Source: Anthonomus grandis grandis
Lineage: Eukaryota; Arthropoda; Insecta; Coleoptera; Curculionidae
NCBI RefSeq assembly: GCF_022605725.1
Contig: NC_065552.1
Span: forward strand, 21,904,785 to 21,968,784
Length of the DNA stretch: 64,000 bases
Reading direction: 5' to 3'
Part shown: one piece after another, positions 55,690-64,000 of the stretch
How positions within the stretch are numbered: the first letter of the stretch is position 1
How the letters are laid out: each line of letters opens with the position of its first letter
Position numbers and translations under genes: made by a program
The notes under the pieces: model-generated
Databases searched by the model: none
Seen by the model: the letters and a program-made list of their open reading frames with translations, nothing else
Told to the model about the DNA's origin: nothing

Positions 55690-56755
55690 ACAGAGACGAT
55701 CTTGGCAGGAATGGAAGCTTATATCCCTTTTTCTACTAAATGCGGATCAAACAACAAGCAATGATTCAACCTGAATTGCAAAAAGGCAGTAAGCACTAAA
55801 AACGCAGCATATCGCAAATGGCGTCAACATCCTTCCATCAAAAATCGGAGGAACTTTTTAGCCTCCAAAAATAGCTGCAAGCGAATTATTGATGAATGCA
55901 AAGAGAGTCACAACAACAGAATCAAAAACAAACTGTTAAACTGCCCAAATGGAACAAGATCTTTCTGGTCGGTATCGAAAGCCGTTAGTCAAGGATTTGC
56001 TAAGTCGGCCTTGCCACCCCTAACAGCAGATGATGGTTCTGTCGCGGTAACAGCAAGGGAAAAAGCCAACTTACTGGGTAAACTCTTCGCGTCCAATTCT
56101 ACTCTGCACTCGCAAGGCAAAAATTGCCAAGGGTGAATTCATCGATGAAAGAAATTTCGTTCCCCAACGAATTATAAATAAAATTCTTAAGAGCGTAGAC
56201 ACCAACAAAGCATCTGGACCCGATGGAATTCCAGCCCTAATACTAAAACGTTGTGGAGACGAATTGACTCCTCCCTTATGTAGACTGTTCACGGCATCGT
56301 ATAAGCAGGGCCAATTTCCAACAAGCTGGAAAACTGCTGCTTGTTGAAAAAACAAGCTGGATTCTATACAGAAAAGAGCTATTCGTCTTATCGACAAACC
56401 AGAACTAAGAAAGAGTCTGGATAGTCTAGAGCACAGTAGAAAGGTGGCTGATCTCTATTTATTCTACCGTTATTATCACGGTAAGTGCTCGTCTGCGCTG
56501 GCAGGCCTGATTCCACCCAGGGCTGTTCCGGCAAGAAGGACGCGTCTAGCAGTTGCGGCTCATCAACATCGAGTCTACCTGCCTACCCCAAGGACGTCGC
56601 TGTATCGGGACTCATTCATCTGGAGAACATCTTCTTTGTGGAACGGGCTTCCACCTCACATATTTCCCGACGCATACAACCTACAGCGATTCAAGATAAA
56701 TGCCCCCAAATATCTTCGCGCAAGCACCACTCCAAGAGTGACATAGGACACTCAT
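55690..56755 (+). pseudogene. LINE lacking its whole RT catalytic domain
   Basis: 55690-56100 encodes the linker (KAVSTKNAAYRKWRQHPSIK, RIIDECKESHNNRIKNKLL, CPNGTRSFWSVSKAVSQ). After a frameshift near 56100, SVDTNKASGPDGIPALILKR and LCRLFTASYKQGQFPTSWK follow to about 56340. The next codons belong to the far end: LDSIQKRAIRLIDKPEL near 56350, SLDSLEHSRKVADLYLFYRY and RDSFIWRTSSLWNGLPPH, to TPRVT and a TAG near 56744. All RT motifs between SWK and QKRA are gone. The element ends next to a mariner remnant. Confidence 0.8.
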
Positions 56756-56764
56756 AATGATAAC

Positions 56765-57380
56765 AATTATTTTGTAAAATGGATAATATTTACTGACGAA
56801 GCAACATTTACTCTAAAGGGCTATGTGAACAGACAGAATTACCGATACTGGGCGACCAAAAACCCTCATTGGTTCACAGAATGTCATACACAACACCCTC
56901 AAAAAGTCAATGTGTGGTGCGGTATGGTGAAAGGAAGAGATTTCTCACTGGTAAGAGGTATTTATACCTTTTTCAAAATGATCTTATCCTTGCTCTGGTA
57001 ACTTTGTATCCAGATTTGGAAGAACCCTACATGCAACAACGTGATCTTTTTTCAAGCGAGATAGAGCCCCGCCACATTATGCTTTACCTGTTTGCAATCA
57101 TCTTAATGAAGTTTTTCCAAATCGTTGGAAAAATAGATGAGGGTTTATTGAATGGCCATCTAGATTGCCATATTTAACTCCCCTCAATTACTTTTTATGG
57201 GGATATTTAAAAAGTAAAGTGTGCATTACTAAACCAGCGAGTTTAGAAAATTTAGAAGAACAAATACGACAGAAAATTAGAAATATTACATTAGATGTCA
57301 TGGACAACGCTTAAAAAGAATTTTTAAATCGCCTTGGTTATCGTCAGGTTGTTAACGGTGCTCAATTCGAACATTTAATT
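56765..57380 (+). pseudogene. Mariner transposase, C-terminal two thirds, decayed
   Basis: WIIFTDEATFTLKGYVNRQN near 56777 (first Asp), NPHWFTECHTQHPQKVNVW near 56862, and YLYLFQNDLILALVTLYPDL near 56965 are readable in two frames. The second catalytic block is garbled near 57050 (QQDRAPPH in one frame, where the codon after the Asp is altered). The third block reads LPYLTPLNYFLWGYLKSKV, so the last Asp is Asn. The frame ends QFEHLI at about 57380. The element terminus with CACTG and TA lies at 57695. The N-terminal part is absent at the LINE junction. Confidence 0.75.
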
Positions 57381-57695
57381 TAGATAGATATTTCTTTAAT
57401 TTTACATTTTATTTTTTTTATTTTAATTTTTCGTTCCAAATTGCTTATGTAACCACTATTCATTTCTACCATATCCTTTGTAAAAAATTCCGTTCTTTCT
57501 GATTCTGCATTAAAAAATATAGTTTCCATCTAAAAAACATGACGTCATATCTTTTTTTTGACTTACTTTGTATATTTATTTTCCACGTAGAAAAACCCTA
57601 AACCTCATATTAAAATCGACGTGGCCCGGAAATTTTTTTCAGAAATAGTTTATTTCATTTTTATTAAATTTGTCCGCTACTTTACAGATGCACTG
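57381..57695 (+). repeat. Right TIR region of the mariner remnant
   Basis: Ends ...GATGCACTG at 57695 before TA. Contains TGACGTCA near 57541 and AAATCGACGTGG near 57621, similar in layout to the TIR of the element at 19097-21003, so the two are related subfamilies. Its left partner is missing. Confidence 0.6.
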
Positions 57696-57699
57696 TATA

Positions 57700-58100
57700 T
57701 CAACTCCCTCAGATTTTTCCAATTACATCGCCTCGCCCGTACTCATATACGTTAATACGCACTCGAGATATCCGAAATTAAACTGCAGGGCGTGTACCCC
57801 TCGTACCCGGGGGACAAATTCGTCACAAAAGGGTGCCATTATAGGGCTTCATTACTGAGCCCTTCGGATCAACAGAGCGATTTAAATCAGGAACGGAGGG
57901 AGCGCAAAAAAATACTAGGGGAGATCCGTCGTCGTGCATGTGACGTGCAAGTTGGCAATTAGAATTTTTCATTTGAGCCCTTTCAAGTGACGGCCATAAT
58001 AAACGAAAAATGGCGACGACATTTCGTAGGGATGAAGGGTGCTCGTCGAAGGTTTGTTTTGTAAATTGATGCTTTTTGAGGGCATATAATAAAGAGCCTG
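57700..58100. promoter_or_regulatory. GC-richer island with YY1/PHO-like motif
   Basis: Unlike the AT-rich neighbours: CCCCTCGTACCCGGGGG near 57797, GAGATCCGTCGTCGTGCATG near 57922, and AAAATGGCGAC at 58007-58017 (10 of 11 to the YY1/PHO consensus). No repeat family or long ORF. Possibly a host promoter or conserved non-coding element. Confidence 0.3.
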
Positions 58101-59420
58101 GATATGTTGTTTGTTTTGTTTCGTTATTCTTTTTTGTTGTTATGTAAAGTTTTTGGGCCTACTATACTCTTATTTAGTTAAATAGGCAATATTTTAAAAT
58201 TATGATCTAAATCTTCTTTTAGATCTCGGAGTTTGTGTCTTTCTTTCAAAGTTTTTCCAATTTCGAAAATTTAACTTTTTTCCTCTTTTTCTGTGTGAGG
58301 AGCTTTTAGAAATTTTAGCATTTATTATTGTGAATTGGTGACCAAAGATTAAATTTAGTGTTTTGTGGGTGACATAACCAATTAATGGAAAAACTATTTG
58401 CTTCTTGCCAAACCGTAAATTACATGCTATAATGATATAAATTACATGTTTGTTTACATGATATAATTTATTCTGTTATATTTTAATTTTATTGCTTCCT
58501 GTATATACAGGAAGCGATCGAACTACATTTTTTTATCCTTGTTATATGTACTATTTTAACTTAATGCAAGAATTACGGCTTTCAGAAAATTAATATATGT
58601 GTTGGCAAGACACTAATAATGTTCTTCAGCATTTGACCAATTTACTCACAAAACACTATACCTAATGCGATATTTGTGTTCATGATTTTTTTCTTATAAG
58701 TAGTATAATGCAGAAAATCACTTAGGTCTTAGATAATGGAGATCTGCTTGATGTGATATACCTCGATTTCTCAAGTCTTTCATCATTTAACTTTAAAATC
58801 TGCGTTAAAACTTGAAATCAAAAAGTAATAATACTTTAATATTTTTATTGTTGCTCTTATCCCTTTTTAAAAATCTTCCTTATTTCTAACTTTGCGTCTT
58901 ATATATTTTTTATTTATAAAAAATATTTCAAAATTCAAAAAGGTTTTAATATTTATGTTTAAAATTGAAAGAACAAATTCTGAATTTAAGCTAATATTTG
59001 CAAATAAGAGAAAATCTTTGCAAAGAAGCTTTTAGGTATACTCTCTTTTCCTTTTCCTTTTCCTTTTTTAAGCCCAAAGTAGTTTTTCAAAGGTTTTTGT
59101 TCTTCCCTACAGATGTCGTTAGCTGTACTTTATGAATATGAATAAAAAAAGCGACAATCTAATTTACAAAAATTATAGAAATAACCTTAATAAATTATTA
59201 AATTAAACTGAACACACATATGACAAAATGAAAATTGTAAATGTTACTCTAGCATTTTCAAAAATCTTAAAAAAGCTTACAAATTTATAATAGAAGCCAC
59301 TAATGGTCAGTCAAAAAGTACACTATCTATTATAAATAATAAAATTAACACCTCCCGTTAAGGATATTAAGTATTTGGCGGATTATTGTATTTATTACAT
59401 TACTAACATTGGAATGTATA
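58101..59420. other. AT-rich spacer, no gene seen
   Basis: Apart from the palindrome at 58494 I see no coding or repeat structure. A polypyrimidine CTTTTCCTTTTCC run lies near 59047. Confidence 0.35.
58494..58515. repeat. 22-bp perfect palindrome
   Basis: GCTTCCTGTATATACAGGAAGC is fully self-complementary, with no loop. Function unknown. Confidence 0.6.
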
Positions 59421-61395
59421 CAGGGTGGCCCGAAATTAAATACTTACTTACGCAATATTTTACCAGCCGCATCCTTGTCTAAAAATAAGACAAAAACTTT
59501 ATATATAGGAATCTTAAAAAGTGCATCGTGTTCATGTTACAGGGTGTTTTGTAATTCCTATTGAAGATTTTTTGTTAATATTTTCGAAACGCCTGGTCGT
59601 TATTTTTCGAAATTTTTATCGTATACTACTGTTATTGTTACTAACTAATTTTATAACATTTTATGCTAAAACGTATACAGAGTCGATTAAAAATGTTAAA
59701 GTTTAAAAATCTCAAAACTTTTTGTCTAGCTACTATCTAATAATATTGGTGATAAAATCGAAAAGAATCATTATAAACATGACATAAGACTATTACAAAT
59801 ACTCAATTTTAAGATTAAAAACTGTTTTCTTTGCTTAACATTTTATTTCAAATTATTCTGTAAATAATGTGTAAGTATTTGATAAAAATTTAAACAACTT
59901 ATTAGCTAAAAAAAAAACTGAAAACACCAAACAAAAGAAAACATACTATAGCAAATATGCGAAGTGGTTGCCATTTTGTTGGAAACATAATCTTGCTCTA
60001 CGCCTTATATCTCTTAAAATAGAAAATGGATTATCTCACTAACCGCCCAATTAATCCTCTGAATTAATTCTTTACGGGTATTAATTTATTCAGCATATAC
60101 CAATTCGTTTAAATGACCCCATAAATAGTAATCTACTGAAGTTAGATCTGGAGATCGAGGAGGCCCATTTATAGGACCACCTCGACCAATCCAACTTTCA
60201 GCAAAATGGATATCCATCCACTGACGAACATTACGTCGAAAATAAGTAGGCGCTCCGTCACGTCGTGCTGAAATATTAAATTCTGCCGTATGTCAAAAGG
60301 ATCGTCTTCCAAAAGCTGCCCAAGATTATGTTCCAGCATATTTAAATAGTTTTTAGAGGTAAGACGGTTGAGTAACTATCGGGCCAATAAGTTGGTCCCC
60401 GATTAATGTTGGTACGCGGTATCGCTCTTGAATTACCATCTGCCCAAACATGAATATTAGGCATATTAAACGAACCATTTCTAGTAAAGGTAGCTTCGTT
60501 AGTCCATAAAATAAAAGGGACTAAGTTTGGGTTGTTAATTATCCCTTTACAAAATTGGACCCTTGGCGCAAAATAGTCTGGTACTAACTCTTGAACTCTC
60601 TGGTAATGATAGGGATGTAAGCCTTGGATTCTTACCATTATTCCTATCAAAAATTTTTTTTTTTTAATTTTTATTAGTACCTATGTCGGCAGTATTTTTT
60701 TTAATAATTACTATTGAGCGGAGGATATGTTTGTTTAAAATGTCTCTTCGAAATAGTTGAAGACGTTCTCAAAGTTATAATTTCCATTTTCACACAAGTT
60801 ACGGTGGATTTTAACAAAAACTTAACGATCTGGAGTTCGTCTGAGGGGAAATCTTCAGCGATATTCATGGGCAGTACCTAACCAACTGCCATTACATAAA
60901 CCATACAGAAAATGCATATCGACCAATTCTTGATTTGTATATCTAACAATAATTTTAAACAAATAGTTTACACAAAGACCTATTTAACTTTACCAACGTA
61001 AATGTAAAATAATTAAAGTGCCAATCAAAACGTCAAACAAAATTCAAGCAATAAACAAATTGTCAACCAGCACTGCCAACTACTATTTTTTATTTTATAC
61101 ATAGTTACCTTTTTAATACCAAGTCATAATTTACTTAAAGCCTGTATAGATTTTAGCATAAAATGTTATAAAATCAGTTAGCAACAATAACAGTAGTATA
61201 CGATAATAATTTCGAAAAACAACGATTAGGAGTTTCGAAAATATTAACAAAAAACCATCTTCAATAGGAATTATAAAACACACTGTAGCGTGAAAACGAT
61301 TCACTTTTCAAGATTTCTGTATATGAAGTTTTTGCATTATTTTTAGGCAAAGATGCGGATGGTAAAATATTGCGATGTAATTTCGGAACACCCTG
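59421..61395 (-). mobile_element. Mariner-type element with about 270-bp TIRs
   Basis: TA flanks at 59419-59420 and 61396-61397. The ends read CAGGGTGGCCCGAAATTA and, inverted, CAGGGTGTTCCGAAATTA. The arms 59421-59700 and about 61120-61395 match with substitutions. A second ACAGGGTGTTTTGTAATTCC lies inside the left arm near 59540. It carries a decayed transposase. Confidence 0.85.
59946..60960 (-). pseudogene. DD41D mariner transposase with first Asp changed to Asn
   Basis: Minus strand. The N-terminus reads YTNQELVDMHFLYGLCNGSW near 60940 and RRTPDR near 60855, followed by stops. The frame 60650-60342 holds LHPYHYQRVQELVPDYFAPR and LWTNEATFTRNGSFN, where the family has SDEATF, so the first catalytic Asp is Asn. 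After frame changes FQHDGAPTYFRRNVRQW (second Asp) and GPPRSPDLTSVDYYLWGHL (third Asp, 41 residues later) are intact. It ends NGNHFAYLL at 59946. Several stops and frameshifts make it inactive. Its N-terminal motif differs from that of the 1870 gene, so it is a different subfamily of the same group. Confidence 0.8.
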
Positions 61396-62379
61396 TATAT
61401 ACAAAAAATATTAAAACTGCCCAAGGTGAAATAAATTTAAATACGAGCCCATAAAAATGATTTAATTAATTCTTATTATAATTAACCAATTGGCGTAATT
61501 ATTAATTTTGCTAAATTTTTGAGAAATGCAATTTAATCAGAGATTAATGAAATTTTTGTAGAGTAAAAACTTAATTTTGAAATGACAATACAGTTTTTTT
61601 TATGGTTCAAGTGCATAATATGCCCTATATACAAACTTAGTTTATAAGTAACAGATAAATAGGAAAAGAGCAAAAAAATATTACAATATTCGTAGATTTG
61701 CAAAAGGGCGTTTGATACAGTGCCATATGATCGACTATTGCACTTACTCTATCTTCGAATAGAGTAAGAGTAAAGTATAACTGAAGTGAATTTATTTGGA
61801 AATAAATATAAAATACAATAATATGCAATTTAACAAATAATATAAAGCATCCTACTTCTTTGTCTTAATAGCTTATTGCCATTGACTGTCAAATGTATAG
61901 AGTTGATAGAAACTATATTATTTCCTAATATTAACTGCCATATTAAATAAACTAAGTATAATTATCCAGTTATTAACCACACATTACACCAATGATGAAA
62001 AAAAGAAAAAAATTTACAGATCTAAACTAATCCTGACGAATAACAAATCAAGAATGTAACCAGTAACATATGTGCACGCAAGCACACAAACGCACAAAAC
62101 AAAAGTTTTCTATCTATTAAATTTTTTTTATCTCCTTCTCCCTTCTTTCAACAAGCTGAAAAAATTTTTACAAACTTTGGAAAAGTAAACCCTGTTGAAA
62201 TAAACCATTTACAATAATATCATTACATAATAACATAAAAAGTTGGTTCTTCTAGTGCTATGTACTGATTCTAAGTCTTTTGAGTCACCTGAAGCTTATA
62301 AAGCTAAAGAGTATTGTCTTGTTATATTGTTGAAAGTTTCACCTGGAGATTTTCGAATATCTTGTATTATATTTATTGT
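61396..62379. other. AT-rich spacer with a trace of LINE RT
   Basis: 61685-61760 encodes FVDLQKG and, after a one-base shift, FDTVPYDRLLHLLYLRI, an RT motif 3 trace on the plus strand. Nothing else is recognised. Confidence 0.4.
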
Positions 62380-62505
62380 TTTATAATGGCTTGATTTCGT
62401 TTGCCTTTTTGATATTTGATTAAATAATTGAATTCTTTTAATTGTAATTGCCAGTGAACTAAGCGGCTATTCGGCTGTTCAAGAGAATAGACCCATGCCA
62501 ATGAT
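62380..62505 (-). pseudogene. Ty3/gypsy RNase H fragment
   Basis: Minus frame: WVYSLEQPNSRLVHWQLQLK, EFNYLIKYQKGKRNQ. This is the block after the catalytic Asp in gypsy RNase H (D-K-PL-WL...NSRL.RW.L.L.E+D). The ends are undefined. Confidence 0.6.
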
Positions 62506-62655
62506 TGACATAACAAAGTGAATTAGAGAGTAAATATGGTCGTAGACAGGTTTAAATGTTTACACATTCTGTGTAATGTCACGCATCCATTTATGGAGGA
62601 GAATATGCTACTAATGGAAATATCGGCATGTTAATGACCCGAAGCACACAGCCCA

Positions 62656-62690
<35 letters not shown>
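62656..62690 (+). repeat. (AAT)n run, 3' tail of the minus-strand LINE
   Basis: About 11 AAT units. On the minus strand this is an ATT tail like those at 5998-6019 and 25019-25043. Confidence 0.75.
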
Positions 62691-62692
<2 letters not shown>

Positions 62693-64000
62693 CGTCTTTT
62701 ATTAGATACCACAAAATACATAAGTAAGTAGTATAAAACATTAATTAATTATTTTAATGGTATAGGTTCAAGCAGTGGCGAAGTCTAGCTGCAGTAGCTA
62801 TTCATACTTAACCACTGAAGCACCATAGATGGCTTATTTACTAATACACTATTAACAAAAGAAAATTAAGATTTACACTTAAAAGAGATAAAACAAACAT
62901 ACATTTTTTGGCCAGCAAAATTAAAGTAATGACCTAAAAGTACCCAAAATAATTAAAAAAAAACTAATAGTGTCTAAATATTACAAGTTTTAGACAAAAG
63001 ATAATATTATTATTTTTAAACAATAATAATAATCATTGTAACACATAAAAAAATTTAACAGAATAATAATTTAATAACTGATGCACTCACCTTTCATAAT
63101 TCCTGGTTTATAATAAAAACTAAACGTTATTAAACATTATATTATTATTAAAACGTTATATTATATAATAAAAACTAAACGCTTTTTTAAACTTGGTATA
63201 TGTTAAAGTTCTTAACCTGCCAGAAATCCTATTATATAATTTAATACTGTTATATACAAAGCTTCGTTTAAATAAGGCCGTTCGATGACGAGTAATAGTA
63301 AATGAACTTGAAATACGTAGGACTCGTGAATGTACGAAAGTTCTTAAAACAAATTTATCTTTTAATGAATAAAAAGCATTGGGGCATGTCATTAATTTGT
63401 GAAGAAATTTACCCACATGAAGAGCTCTACGATCTTCCATCCGTAACCATCCCAGCTCCTCAATTTTAGCACTAATACCATCATACTTTCTTAAGCCAAA
63501 TATAAGTCTAGCGCGTCTAGCTTTCTTTGTGTTGATATTCAAGCATGATCCATAGATAAAATCGCAGTAATTAAAATTTGATAACACTAGTGATTCACAT
63601 AGATTCTTTCGGAGTTGTTGGCTTAAGATATGTCTGCTGGAATAAAAATCTTAGAAACATGTTTTTTAAATCTTATATCAGTGTCCACCCACATACCCAA
63701 ATTCCTTGCAGTTTTAACAACAGGAATTACTGCACCAATAATATTTACATCTAAATGCTCTCTAATAAAATCAATTCTCGTTTTAGGGCCAAATATTAGT
63801 AATAAAGATTTTGAGGCATTCAAGTTTAAATTATGTTGTGCTGAGGGTTCACTTACAATTTTTAGATCTTCATTAATTAATGTATTTGCCAATAAAACAT
63901 CAGCTGAATTAAAATTAAAATAAAGTTGTGTATCGTCAGCATAGGCTTGCACGAGACACGCTGAAACCTGTCTTTTAGGTAGGAAGATATTAAATTAATC
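62691..64000 (-). pseudogene. LINE RT, 3' half, running off the window
   Basis: Minus strand. 63952-63623 holds the catalytic YADDTQLYFNFNS, LNLNASKSLLLIFG and ARNLGMWVDTDIRFKKHVSK. One frameshift near 63625 leads to a short stretch (NNSERIYVNH region) and then to 63587-63156: LSNFNYCDFIYGSCLN, ARLIFGLRKYDGISAKIEEL, RTALFKRSFVYNSIKLYNRI, ending KAFSFYYII. The 3' UTR runs 63155-62691. Same clade as the copy at 21006-22745 but better preserved, with few visible lesions. The upstream RT and endonuclease lie beyond 64000. Confidence 0.8.

Noticed and set aside
58494..58515. 22-bp palindrome as a transcription terminator
   Set aside because: There is no bacterial gene upstream, and hairpin terminators are not expected in insect nuclear DNA.
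62656..62690. AAT repeat array as a possible CRISPR-like or satellite array
   Set aside because: It is a simple trinucleotide run at a LINE 3' end, with no spacers.
1..64000. Bacterial-style genes, tRNA, rRNA or CRISPR arrays
   Set aside because: Protein content is entirely eukaryotic transposon-type. No cloverleaf, rRNA motif or spaced direct repeats were recognised by eye, though a covariance-model search could find a diverged tRNA-derived SINE.

Overview
This is AT-rich eukaryotic nuclear DNA from an insect, probably a beetle. The insect call rests on the mix of repeats: mariner-type DNA transposons flanked by TA, APE-type non-LTR retrotransposons, BEL/Pao and Ty3/gypsy elements, piggyBac, a Penelope-like GIY-YIG element, and Helitron/PIF1 and Ginger/KRBA2-like remnants. 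The beetle call is weaker and was not tested by any search. No bacterial-style operons, rRNA, tRNA or CRISPR were seen, and no complete host gene is evident.

Layout. 1-860: broken ORF of an unclassified repeat family. 1176-3737: complete mariner with about 590-bp terminal inverted repeats (TIRs) and an open DD41D transposase, the only apparently intact transposase here. 4490-9480: three decayed LINE pieces. 9500-13900: mostly low-copy DNA with a fold-back element, two start-codon exon candidates with splice sites, a THAP-like fragment and a CpG-rich promoter-like island. 14030-17020: a mariner split by a LINE carrying RNase H. 17395-18985: dead piggyBac. 19097-21003 and 22834-24732: two dead mariners with 280-320 bp TIRs around a LINE. 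25200-27440: a coding-like patch with a splice donor, a repeated AT-rich motif and a 5'-truncated Penelope element. 27900-31330: BEL/Pao 3' half. 31440-33800: two LINE copies lying tail to tail.

35130-40565: one long minus-strand LINE (ORF1-like part, endonuclease, RT) broken by a 1.4-kb palindromic mariner derivative and by another LINE's 3' end. 40575-41880: a dead LINE. 42490-46010: a Ty3/gypsy element split by a LINE whose 439-codon ORF lost its catalytic Asp pair. 46030-48045: mariner and PIF1/Helitron remnants. 48807-50342: a TIR element with a KRBA2-like integrase C-terminus. 50692-52870: a broken multi-exon gene of another recurrent insect family. 53100-57695: LINE and mariner remnants. 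57700-58100: a second GC-rich island. 59421-61395: a mariner with a catalytic Asp changed to Asn. 62380-64000: a gypsy scrap and a LINE running off the window.

The window reads as a stratigraphy of nested insertions inside an intron or intergenic region. The few non-repetitive, GC-richer islands (9880-10200, 13380-13870, 25200-25690, 34600-34700, 48160-48280, 57700-58100) are the best candidates for host promoters, exons or enhancers. I found no convincing new gene system. The most interesting leads are the intact mariner, the 1.4-kb perfect-looking hairpin, the duplicated coding-like repeat at 27632 and 34302, the spliced gene family at 50692, and the start-codon exon candidates near 11.5 kb.
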